Source: Asterochloris sp. CNOR1
Taxonomy: Eukaryota > Chlorophyta > Trebouxiophyceae > Trebouxiales > Trebouxiaceae
Assembly (NCBI GenBank): GCA_963969365.1
Contig: OZ017756.1
Span: forward strand, 2,232,001-2,296,000
DNA: 64,000 nucleotides
Direction: 5' to 3'
The notes below the pieces were generated by a model. The model saw nothing but the letters and a program-made list of their open reading frames with translations, was not told where the DNA came from and made no database searches. A program made the position numbers and the translations under genes. Positions 37,595-49,800 of the stretch are shown piece by piece. Every line of letters begins with the position of its first letter. Positions within the stretch are counted from its first letter, which is position 1.

Positions 37595-37736
37595 TTACAA
37601 TCTTCACACCCAAGCTTGGCCCCTGAGGAGCTTTTGCAAGATCATTTGCACATAATATCCCCATTGAGGCATCCGTGCTTGCATTGCTTGACACGACTCC
37701 AACTGCGTCTCGTCACTGCTTGTAGACGCCCTGTAA
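37595..37736. terminator. Overlapping polyadenylation motifs of two convergent genes
   Basis: A plus-strand TGTAA at 37732-37736 lies 300 bases after the F-box/LRR stop. A minus-strand TGTAA at 37595-37599 lies 280 bases after the stop of the axis-protein gene. If both are used, the two transcripts overlap by more than 100 bases at their 3' ends. TGTAA is the usual chlorophyte signal, but it occurs often by chance. Confidence 0.35.
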
Positions 37737-37879
37737 TTATGAGGAAGACACACTGTGTTTGAGCTTGACACCCGAGAATGTGCACAGGTGACTGCCTTGA
37801 ATTTGTATCAGGAGCTCATCATCAGTGAACAACACAGTCTGTGAAGTACTGGCCAAAGCTGGACATCTCAAAGCTAGAA

Positions 37880-40800
37880 TCATACAGGCTTTAACACATC
37901 TTCAAACAGGGCCATCTGCTGCATTCTGGCACTTTCCGCCTTTTCAATTTCTTGTAGCTCCCTACAGCCACAAACATCAAGTCAGCATGCCACATTGACA
38001 GCTCGCTCAGTCTGGCATGTGAAGCGGCCTGATGGCCTGGGTTGCAGGCATTGGCATCATGCTCACACGGGAGGCTCTTCGGTCAAGCCCAGCACATGTC
38101 CTCCACACTCTGCCCCACTCAATGCATCAGTCAGCAATCAACCACAGCATGCATGCCCAAGATGGCCAGCACTCACCTCTCCCTGCAGGCCACTGCCGCC
38201 GTCACACGCTGCTCCAAATCCTGCAGTTTGCGCTTGGCCGCCTTGGCGTGCTCTGCCCGCGCACACTCCAGCTTGGCCTGCAGAGGCTTCAGCTGCGCGT
38301 GGTCCGCCCGGTAGTGCCCCCACCGCTCCTGCACAGCCTGAGCAGGCAAGGCATGTGCATCAGTCGACAAGTTGCGCTGCATGGCAGAGCACAATGGCAG
38401 TCATAAGCCCTCCTTCCGCAGTGCCCTCAAAGCCTGACTGTAGCATAACTCCCTGAGCATACAGCCACATGTAAGCCTCTCACGCAGCACTGCTGCTGAT
38501 GCACATCAGGAGCGTCATGCGCTGCCTCCCATCATAGGCAACACCAGCAGCGCACACATGCCAGGCAGGAACAGACTCTGATGATGCTGGTCACAGTCCA
38601 CCAAGGAAAGGGTTTACCTCAGGTGTCTTCCATGATGCCTCACCTTCTGGTAGGCCTCCGTCTGCGCCTGGATGGCCTTCTGGTGCGCCTGCAGCCTGTG
38701 CAGCAGCGCATTCATCTGCTGCTGAGCCTGGATGTGGGCATCCTCCTCCTGTGCAGCCAGCTCAGCCTTTAGAGCCTCCACCTCACCCGCCACAGTGTCA
38801 CGCAGCTCCTGCAGATGGCACCAGCAGGGAACCTAGGTGTCAAAAGCACCTGCCCATTTGCCAAACCAGGGAACATTGTGGTGTCACCTCCAGACACCCA
38901 ACACAGCTGCTTGAGCACTGGCAGCACAGCAGCAGCAGACCAGGCAGGTCCGGTCCAGGGTGTGCTGAGCAGCAGACAAACAGCAGACAATATGTGGTTT
39001 GCTGGGTCTCCATAGCATGGAGTGTACAACTGCAAAAGCTACGCCATCAGCTGAGCCTGCAGGTGGGCCTGGGGAACAGCATGCACAGTGGGTTGTTAGC
39101 TCCAGTGCACAGCTTTGTGCTGGTTTCAGGCCGCAGAGCCTACAGCTTGTCTCTGCAGCTTTGGCAATTTGTAAGCCAGCCGGGACAGCCAGCAATGTTG
39201 ATGTTGTACACGCCATCCACCAACCGTCAGCAAGGAGCGCCCCCCTCCAGCACGTCAGCATGCAGCTACTGCGCAGCTGAGCAGCCCAGGCCCCACCTGT
39301 ACCATCTGGGTCTGCTTGCGCTTGGCCTGCAGGGCTCTCTGCTTGAACAGCTGCGTGATGGCGTTGCGGGCAGCCCTCTCCTGAGCCGCCAGCTGGGCAT
39401 CAATGTCGTCTCCCTCCTCCATGGATCTGTGGGGACAGACGGGGCAGAGTCAGCAGGCAACAGACATGATGCATCAGGCGCTCTTGTGGTGTCATCCAGG
39501 AGCCCTCTTGTGGGCAGCACTCAGGGAGCTCTCGGAAAGAAGGATAGAAGCAGATGGCTGGCATGGCGAGGCTGGCCTTGAAGCTTGTGCAGGCTGACGC
39601 AGAATACCTGACCAGGGTGCTTAGTCTAATCAGCTGGGGTGGTCACTCAGCCGTTGACGTTGCTGCAATTGTGGACCTGCATGAAGGCTGCAGGTGCCCC
39701 ATCGCAGACGCCTGCAGGTACATGCAGCACAGCAGTACTCACCCTCCCAGGCCCTCGACGTCATCTGCCACCTGCTGCAGGCGCGCCAGGTGGGGGTCTG
39801 GCTCTGCGCTCATGCCCCCGCCTGCAGCAGGGGCCTTGCCCTTGTGCTTGACGGCGCCAGCCCCACCTGCAGGGACATGGAGGGATGTGAGATGCGACAT
39901 GACTGACCCAGTTGGAGACAGTGAGGCAGACAGAAATGCGCCTGGGGATCCTCCTGCAGACAAGATAGCAGTACCACATAGGAACCGCTGTGGACTATTC
40001 ACGAAATTGAAGTTAAGTCCCAGGCAGGGCAGCCCCCTCCAGCCAGCTCTGGCAGCGCCACAGGTGTATTTGCATTTTGCTTAAACTCTGATGATATACA
40101 GTCTGCTCCAGGCAGAATGGTTTACCTTGCGCAGGCCTGCAAGGGGGAACCTGGAGAGCACCAGGTTGCTGTGTGTAGGTGCTGTGGCTGTGTAATGGCC
40201 TGACAAGGGTCCACCTCAGCAGCTGTAGAGCCAGCCTCAACATGCAACAAGGCCCCCTCACCTGCGCCTTGCCTGCCAGAGGTGCCTGCCAGCGCGTTTG
40301 TGTCCACAGGCTCCAGTGCTGGCAGCTCTGACAGGCTGTCAGCTGGCCTGTGGGGCCTGGCTGCTGCCAGAGATGGCAGCTGCAGATCCTCCGGTAACAG
40401 CTCATCCTGCAGGCAGACACACAAGGTGTAGGGCTGTTGCAGCACCCTTCCTGTTAGGAGCTGGGCGGAGCCTGGCAAGGCAGCACGCAAGCATGCTGCA
40501 CAGCAGCGGTGGCACCTTGCGCAGACCACCTGAGAGACAGCCTTGCCTTGAGAAGCAGCTGTGGTCCCTCAGCAGGCGATATGCAAATTGTGGAGGAGTG
40601 CCCACTATCTACTTGCTGCCGTGCCCAGCAGGACACAAAGCAGGCAGACTGGCATCTGGCAACACCTGAATGCGGGGTTGCCACAGTGCCAGACCAGTGC
40701 CAGCAGGGCAGCCAGGAGACGGAGGATGACCCTTGAACGGGGCAGCTTGTCGGCGAGCAGACCCTAAGGCCCTGCACTGCAGCCGTGAGCACCAAGCACC

Positions 40801-43800
40801 AAGCCTGCCCTTCACGCAGATGGCTCCCCTGCATGTGTATGCAGACATGCTCCCGCCTGCATGCTGCTGCAACCAGCAGGCCAGAGGGAGCTGGGGAGGA
40901 TTGTCGTCGGCACATGCATGGATTCCACCTGTTTGTAAAACCAGGACCAGAGAGCTGCATGCTTTGTCTGGCATCCTGGGGACAACAAGCCCTCCATAGT
41001 GCTCAAGCCTACAGCCATATACCAGCAGCGTCTAGATCCCTAGAGGGCCTCCCCATCTGTTGATGCTCTGTTCTGAGACCTGCAACTGCATCTTGCCAGA
41101 ACTGACGGGGTGCAGCAGCAAGCCGCGAAGGCTCACCTCCTCTGCAGGCGCGATGCCCTGCTTGTCGGTGTCTGCCAGCGTGTCCAGGCGCCGCTGTGCA
41201 GGCGGGCGTGCAGGCGGGGAGGCCCCCGCGGGTGGTCCCTGCCCTGCCCGCTGACGCTTGGGGCTGCCTCCCTCCCTGCCACCTGCAGCACGACCACAGC
41301 CGGCTAGGGCTCTCCTTACTCAGGAAAGAAGGCAGATAGTCAGAGCAGCCGCACAGGCTCCAATTCGTGGCCGACTCCTATGGACACTTCAGCGACACGT
41401 TTGAGCATGCACCCCAAGAAAGTGTGACTGCTACCTGCAGCCTCAGAAGTGGCGTGAAATTTGGCAGCAGCACGAGGCAGCAGAGTTGGCGGCTAAGAGG
41501 GCGTCAGGCTGCACAGGACCTGCGCGTGACTTGGCCTGGCTGAAATGGCATCCCATGGTATAAGAATGGCCTGGACCTGTTGGCGTGTTTTTAGTAATCT
41601 TGCACCCAACTGCCCAAAGCCATGTGAGGCGGGCACCCAGTTTGCAACATCTAGGGACGGGCACAGGCCACACAAGCTGCAATCTCCTTACCGCTCATGT
41701 GGGCCAGGCGCTTGGAAGGGGTCAGGCGCTCCTTGTGGCCAGTCCCAGGCATCGCGGGCGTGGGCTGCTCATGCTCAGACGCTGGGCCGCCCAGAGACAG
41801 GTCTGCACCCTGATCTGCCTCGTCTGCAGTGGCAGGAAGGAGCAGAGCAGTGATCAGCACCCCTTGGAGCACAGAGCTGGCTTCAAGGCAGCTTCCCTTG
41901 GCTAGTGAAGTGGTTCAATGGCACTGTGCCAGGGCTGCCTGCTGCGTCTCAGGCATGAACTGCAGCACTGTTGAAGCCAATGGTGCTGACCATGCGGTGA
42001 ATGAGGTGAAGACAGTTGATGCTGACCCTGGATGCTGGGCGCCCGAGTCGGGCCTGGGTCCTGCATTACATCTGTGGCAGGCACTGGCTGGCTGCTGAGC
42101 CGCTCTGCTAAGCGGCTTGACAGCTGCTTCAGTGTTTATGCTGAGGTCAGCATGCTAAGTCTGAGAGTGTTGTCAAACCCTGTGCCCATCTGGGACAGGC
42201 CAAAAAGGTATTAGTTTTCCCCTGGCAGCCTTAAACATGCAGGGCCCATGGGCTTGCCGGCCCTGCTGTCTCATGCTCGGCAACCCACCAGCACCCCAAT
42301 CTGCAGACAGCTGCACCTGCAGGCCGCTGCAGGTGAGCAGTCTTGCCTTGCCAGCCCCAGGGAACACGGGCCCACACCACGTTGTCTCGTGCTCAGTCGC
42401 CAACGGCATCCCGCGCAGCACAGAGCCAAATTCACTCACCAACCCCCGCATCGCTGTCCAGGCCTCCCAGCACCTCCAGGTGCCTGACTTTGCCACTCCC
42501 TGCCAGGTCTGTTGACTCCAGAGGCATCAGGTCAATCCCCATGTCGCCTTCCAGCTCCAGGCTGCCAGCCCTGTCCCTCAGCACCTCTGTCTGCTCCACC
42601 ACAGCCGTCCTCTTATGCACTGTCAGCACCTGCGGGCGACTGGTGCTGGGGGAACGGTGCTGCTTTGGCCGGTGCCTGGGTGGGGGCCATGAGTGCTCAG
42701 CAGCATCTGCTGTGATTCCCTCTTCCTCCTCTTCCAGCAGACTGGGCAGCTGCTCAAAGGCAGCGTTGGCCTGCAGGGCAGGCGCAAGAGGCAGGGGTGA
42801 GCAACGTTTAAGGCCGGAAGTCTATGTGTTCTGACATCTGGCCCAGTGTGCAGCTTCTCGATGCAGCGGCGGCCTGCAGGCATGGACAGCACAAGAAGGT
42901 CTGTCAGAGGAATGTGAGCAGAAGGCAGGAGACAGAGGCCGGACCTCAGAAGATAGACTGGGCATGCGAGGAGGGCAGGCAAAAACTCTGAGTGCAGGGA
43001 CATCAGGCCAATGCCCTACACTGTATCCGTTGAGACTGACTGGGGAGCCTGGCGCAGTGCAGAAGCCAGAAAGCAAGTGAAATCCAGAGGGTTGACTGGC
43101 AATGCTGAGACGCAAGGTCAGCTCTGCCTGGTCCAAGGCTGACAGCAGCACCATGGCAGCCTGCAAGATCTCAAGCAAACTGCGGCTGCACTACACCTTA
43201 GCGCAGAGGGGCAAGAGCTGAGGTATGTGTGCAGCCTGCACATGTGTCAATTATCTTACCCAAAGTCCAATTGGACCACCCAGCTGAGAAGTGCAGTTGG
43301 CAGAACGCAGCCGGCTCATAACCCCAAGCACTTATGCAGCTGCAGTGCCTCACCTCGCCATCCCGCCTGCTGCGCACTCTGCGGCTGCCCTCCTGCTCCC
43401 CGGCATCTCGTGCCCGCCTGGTGCCGCCAGCAGCAGCCCCTCCCTGCCTGCCCTTGCCAGCATCTGTGGCTACAGCAGCAGCTTTCTGCTTGCCCCTGCC
43501 AGCGTCTGTGGCTGCAGCTGTAGGTGCTATCTGCCTGCGCTCCATGGCAGAAGCCTTGCGCCTGATGCCATTAGGTTTTGGACTGCGGCCTCTGCCGCGG
43601 GTGCCGCCGTGCTTCTTGGGGCGCTCGTTGTCAGTTGAAGGCTCGTAGGCATTGCTGTACATGCTGGCAGGCTGCTGCTTGCCCTTCTGGCCCCGTGCGG
43701 CTGGCTGCTGCTGCTTGGCTTTGGCCTTGACGGCAGGTGGGCTCTTCGTGCGGGGCTGCTGCTTCTTCTTTGGCTGTTTTGGCGGCTTGTGGGCTTTGGC

Positions 43801-46800
43801 CCTGGCTGGGGAGGCCTTGGCAGGGACCCTTGCCTTCTTGGTTGCCGGAACATACTCCTGCAGAAGGGACACATGTAAGAAGAGGTTTGCAGAAATGAGA
43901 GCAGCGCTGTCTCGTAAGACACTGTAAGATATATGGCAAGGAGGGGTTCAGGGCAGCTGCTTGCGACACAGCCATCCGTGGGGCTGCTGCACTTCACAAG
44001 TAGCATGACAGCAGCCATGAAGTGAGTTGGAATGGCCCTTCAGGAAAGCTTCGGCTGGCGGCAGTCCAGCATAGCTAATTTGCATGGCCTCATGGAACAA
44101 GCTCTGCCACACGGGCTTGGTCAGTGCCAAGAGCGGGGATCCCCACTCTTGGCATTCGTGTGCGCATCTGGGCGGGCATTGGGCGCTCTGCTTGTGCCTA
44201 CCTTGCTGGTGTTATTGACTTGCCCTGGGGCACCTGACACCCTCACAGGGCTGCTAGCCCTTCAGTGACCAGAGCATCACGTCAGACTGTAGTGACGCAA
44301 GGCGCCATAGCCCATGGACAAGCTGGAGCTCTGACCCCGCTCGCAGCCTGAAGTATGTATTTACAAAGGCACCAGCGCCCACCCACCTCTCTGTCGCTCT
44401 CCTTGTCAGCCGTACCCTGCTGGCTGCTGTCTGGGCTGTCCTCCTCCATCTGGCTGCTCTCAGGCCCTGTGGCTGCCTCATCCTGCAGCACAAGCATCAG
44501 CCCTCAGAGGTGCAGGCAACATGGCAATTTAGCTTGCGCACCGTACCACAGAGCAGCCATTGCCACCTTCAGGGGTCCATGTTGACAAGTCGTCAGACCT
44601 GTGGGTGTCTGCTGCCACCACACAGTGCCGTGCAAGCCAGCAGTGGTGGTTGCTGCATGCATCACCTGACATTGTGCACGCCCCAGCGAGACAGCCACTC
44701 AGCTCCACCCAGCTCCTACAGCGGATTGTTTTGGAAGCTCTCTCTTCCACAAGGCCAGCTCCTTGTTGCAATTAGCGCTTACCTCAGAGCCTGTTGAGTC
44801 CTCGTTTTGCCCGCTGTCCTCCCCTTCTTCCTCCTCTGGGAGCTGCAGCTTATGCTTGGCCTTCTTGACAACCGGCTTCCTGCCATGCTTTGCTGCACTG
44901 GGCGCCTTCGCTGTCTTCTGAGCAGCCGCAGCAGCAGCTGGGCGGCTCTTGGGAGCCTTGCCTGCCTTGCCAGCATGCTTTGCAGGTGCAGGTGCAGCAG
45001 ATGCAGTTGGCTTGGAGCGCTGCCGAGCCGGCGCCTTGGCTGGGGCAGGCTGTGCTGCTTCCGCACCAGAGTCCTCTGTCTCAGACTCTGCCTGGAGGGC
45101 CTGCAGTAAAGAAGGTGCTTTTGTGTGCTATGAGGAGGCTAAGTCCTGGTGCTGCAGCCCACTGGGTCCCCAGCAGGACTGGCTGAGTGTGGCAACTATT
45201 GGAACAAGATTTGTAGCATCCTAACTTGCAACTGTGAGACACACAGAACTGGCAGCTGATTGGTGCCATTTGTGAACCTCTGGCGCTTGCATGGGATTGG
45301 CTGTCATGAGCAATCTAGGGAGCCAGCAATCCAATGAGGCCCACCAGTAAAGCAACAAGACCAAGACATTGCATGTCGGGGTCATGGGCTACAGACTGAC
45401 AAGCTTGTCTGGGCAGCCTTGAGATCAGAGAGCGATGGAGTCACAGCATGCAGGCGCACCTTGTGCGCTCCTGCAGCCTTGCCATGCTGCCCACTCTGTA
45501 GCAGCTGGCGACCGAATTCATGCTTGCCCATTCCTGCAGCAGCGCAGCTCACAGTTTGCAGCTGGCAGGGTGTAGCTCATGTGCCAAATTTTCAAACATG
45601 CACTGAGGTGGCAGCTTTTGTGCCACGCAGGTGTCAATGGGTGGCCCTGGTGCAGCTTGAGATTGTGAAGCAGCTCAACACTTCCCTGCCTCAGAAACTG
45701 ATTGCTTGCACTACACTGCAGTCGCCACTTTTCTGTCTGCCTGCGGCTCAAGGTATGGTGCACGTCAAAGAACTTCCCTTGCCTCAGGCAGTGCACAGCA
45801 GAACGCACTTTGCACAAAATCTCTCCTTCAAAACTCTGAACCTACCTGCTGGTGGTTGCTGCTGCTGCACCCAGGGAGGCTCCTTATCAGCCTGCCTTGC
45901 AGCGCCCTGCTCCAGGTCAGGGTCAGGCTCTGGCATGGTAGTGGCCTTTTTATGTGCACTTGCCGCTGGCCGAGACAGCGCTGCAGCACTTGAGTCAGCA
46001 CCTTTGGCTGCTCCGCCCTGCAGCACGGGGCTGCACTGTGTGTGCCAGCCAAGCTGACACAGACAGTGTACTCAGCTTTGCAGCTGTACCATTTGGCAAG
46101 CAGCAAGCTGATCAGCACACAGCCCAGCAGCTGCACCGCAGCAGCACTCCCCATGCTGACAGCAGCCTGCGCTCCAGCATTGCAAAAGTGCCAACACCCA
46201 TTTCAGCTGAAACAGATTTTGAGGTGGAGCCACTGAACCTGTTGAGAGGTGCAGCCAGCCTCTCAAAAGGCATCCAGAGCCAATGGGTATGGCAAGGTCT
46301 CAAGTTGACAGCACTGCGGCCTAGCAGCTCAGCTGTCACTGCTGGATTTCAGGTGGTTGTGGCCACCTTTCAAAATAGGTTGAGCCCTCTCCTGTAAGCG
46401 GCGCAGCCCACCCAGGGCCCAGCCTAAGGGAATCAAGAATTACCACCCCTGCCACCAGGCCTGACCTCAATTGGGTCACAAACACCCCAGTCTCAGTCCC
46501 CCGCTGCCACCAGTCCTCACCGGTGCATCCCGGTGGCCCCGGGCCTCAAGCTGCCGGTGACGTTGCTTGGCTGCCTGTGCCGGGCTGGGCGGGGAAGGAG
46601 GCGCCTCTAGCTCCCCTGCTGGCAGGCTGCTCAGCTCCCTCATGGCCACTTGGGCAGCCGCAGCCTGGTCTCGCCTGCTGCGCCGCTCCTGCTGCATGGG
46701 CCTGCAGCCATGCAAGGGAGCAGGTGAGGATGGAGCTTGACCTTCTGCTTCAGGAGCGGCTCCAGGGAGCATTGCTGGCCCCATGCTGCTGTTCTGTCTG

Positions 46801-49800
46801 GGCAGCGCAGAAGCATGATGTGGGTGTGAGCTGACTGCAAGGGCTGACGGTCAGGTGCATGGACCTCCAGGCAGGGTGCAAGCAGGAATAAAATGGGGCC
46901 AAGTCAGCAACAGAGGACAAGACAGCGGTGTTGGTCATGCTGTGAATGGTCATGCTGGTGAAGTTGGTCAGGGTGAGCTAGCTGAAGGCCAAAAGCCAGC
47001 TGTCATCTGTGGCCCTCCCTCCTGCTGATGCTCATGAGGCACCTGACAAAGTGTGAAAGGCAGTTTGCAACACATTGTCTGAGTGATGACCAGGTCACAA
47101 CCAAAGCTGACGGGGATTGCCCAAAGCTGGGGCAGCACAGACATGCACGGCAGCGTTGACTCCAGACCTGCCGAAGAGTCTCTTCGATCATTCCTGTGCA
47201 AGCAACTATTGTGGACCACACAAATTCAGAGGCCAGCCATCCCCAGCAGGCCGCCACTCACTGCTGAGTCAGTTGGTGGTGGGTGGAGCTGTCCAGGTGG
47301 TCCCCTTCTGCCTCGGCACTGGACTCGGGGGCGCTCAGAGATATCTGGGGCTCTGCCGGCTGGGCGTGGTGCTGCGGTCTGGCAGGCTGGTGTGCAGGTT
47401 GCTCCACTGGTGGAGGCTGCCGCTGTGGGGCCTCAGGTGGCGCAGCAGACGCCTGCAGCAGGTGCACAGCGTCAGACCATGTTGGCTGATCCACAGATGA
47501 GAGACCCTGTCTTGCAGCTTTTGCTGCTGTCTGAGCCTATGGTGTGGACATAACACGGGCATCCCTGACAACATGGAGAAGCAGGGGCTGCCATCTGACA
47601 GTCGCGCACTTGACAGCTGACTGCAGGGCCTACAGGCACTGCCTACTTCCAAGACCATCACTGTATTGCCTGTAACAGAGAATGAGAGCAGCCACCCACG
47701 TGCTGCTCGCCAACGGGTTCCGGGCGCGCTGCATGGCGGGCAGGTGGCTCTGCGCTGGCCACGCTGGGCCTGAGGGGCAGAGGCGTCCGCATTGAGGGAG
47801 CAGGGGTGGCCTCGCTTGGCTGCAGGTTCAGGCGGGCGCGCGGCAGAGCCCTGCAGGGGAGATAACCAACATTGGGTGCTGCACAACTGGCAACAAGCCT
47901 AGAAGGCCGACAGGCCAGGAGAAGCAGCATGGCAAAGCAGCCAGGACCACACAGCTGCTGCAGTCTGACAGCACGCAAGCTGGATAACGAGTGCCTCACT
48001 GAACAGCAGGAACCCAATGCAACATAAGCGGCTAACTATTGGCAGGAGAGGACGGGATTGCTCAGTGAGAGAATGTCAGAAGTTGCACTCACATGCCCTT
48101 GGAGACCTTGGACTTGTCGCTGGCAGGGGTTTGTGTTGCTGGCGGCTGCTGGGTGGGGCCTTGGATAGCGTCCTCTTGGCTTTCCGTCACACCTGCAAGC
48201 TTCTGCAAGGCACACAGCGCAGCACGTTGTCAACTCGGTAGTGCACATACTTGCAGGTGGCTGACCCTTGCTAGATGCTGCACAAAGCCACAGGGCTGCA
48301 AAGGGTCGAAGGGAACACCTGCAGGGGCCTGGGAGATGCAAGCATGCCTATGTGGTTTTGACACCTGAGTGCCCACACCCCAGCACATGCAAGACCCCTG
48401 GTCAAACCTAGGATTCATGTGCAGGGAACACCACACTTTTCAGGCACAGCCCGCAGCAATCTGCAAGCAGTTCACAGTAACACACTGAACAACCTTGAAA
48501 CTTGACCTCACCAGCAGGCGAATGGCGTGGGGGCTGCGCCGCATCTGCTCCACTGCCGCCCTGGCAAAGGTCAGTACAATCCACTGGTCGCTGCAGGCAC
48601 GCAGCAAGGACTGCCTCAGCACAGACAAATGGGGGACTTGTCATCTAGATGATGCCAGCTGCATCATGCATAGCCCTGCGCCAGCCAGTGCTGGTGGCCG
48701 GGACTCAACAGGGGCAGGGGACAGTGTTGATTACATGACGTTGTGCATTGGGGAGGCTGGTGAAAGACATTCCCTGCACATTGCATATACACTGCTAGGT
48801 TGCTGAAGCAGCCTACCATGCCAGCAACAGCCTGCAGCACAAGCTTGAGACCCCAGTGCAAAGGTGGACCCACAGCGCACTGCAGGCTGGCCCACCTATT
48901 GTCTGCTGCATACACCCCCGTCAGGCCGGCAGGCGTTTTGCACAGCTTGAAGTGCAGTGCCTCCTGGGGCTCTGCCTCACTGGAAGGCACAGCCAGCAGC
49001 TTGGCGCTGTTGATGTCACCTGCAGCATACCGCTGACTCTTTTCATGCTGTCACAGGGCACCAAGAATGAGCTGACGCCATCGATCAACCCTGTATGCCT
49101 GACAAGCTGCATGCAGCCAGCCAGCCTTCGTGTGTATGTCACTGCCAAGGTGGCCAGCACGCTTTCTGCCACTTTGAGTGGACAAGTCTTGCTGTGCACT
49201 CCTCTCAGGCAGCACTGGATGACACCCCTTGCTCAGACGCCTGTGCAGGACGCCTTCATCAGCCAAGAAGAAGCAACCACAGCACCCAACGTGCAGCGCT
49301 CTGGGCTTTAGGCCCCCAAGCACTTGACGCGACTCAAAACTAGCAGACTACTGATGACCAGTTGATACGGCGGTGTATGAGCTGACCCACTGAACTACTC
49401 AGGAAGCACTTGGCGCACACCTGTCAAGGCAGCCCTGGCCCCTACTGGAGCCCTGTCCCCACTCACCGTACTCGATGTGGAGCTCTGATGGAATGTCCTC
49501 CTCATCCACCGCCGGGCTTGGGATGCTTACCAGCATCATGAGGGAGAAGTGGGCTGCCCCAAAGTGCACCCACCCGCCGCGATCAGCCTCCACAGCTGTG
49601 GTCCCACTGATGGCCACAGAGGCTGCCTGGAAGGAGTGCACACTGCAGGCAGACAGGCAACGTAACTTGATTATGGCAGGGGACGAGGTATGCGACACGG
49701 TGGATGGTGAGCAGCTATTACAGAGGCAAGGTGTTGTTAGCTGCTTTCATGAGCAGCCCTCCCGTGCAGGTCAACCTCTGGAATTTTGTGTTGGGCCAGA

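Noticed and set aside
48230-48320. Possible extra exon of the axis protein (DPLQPCGFVQHLARVS)
   Set aside because: Its phase does not fit the flanking exons, whereas a direct join from 48512 to 48202 keeps the frame.
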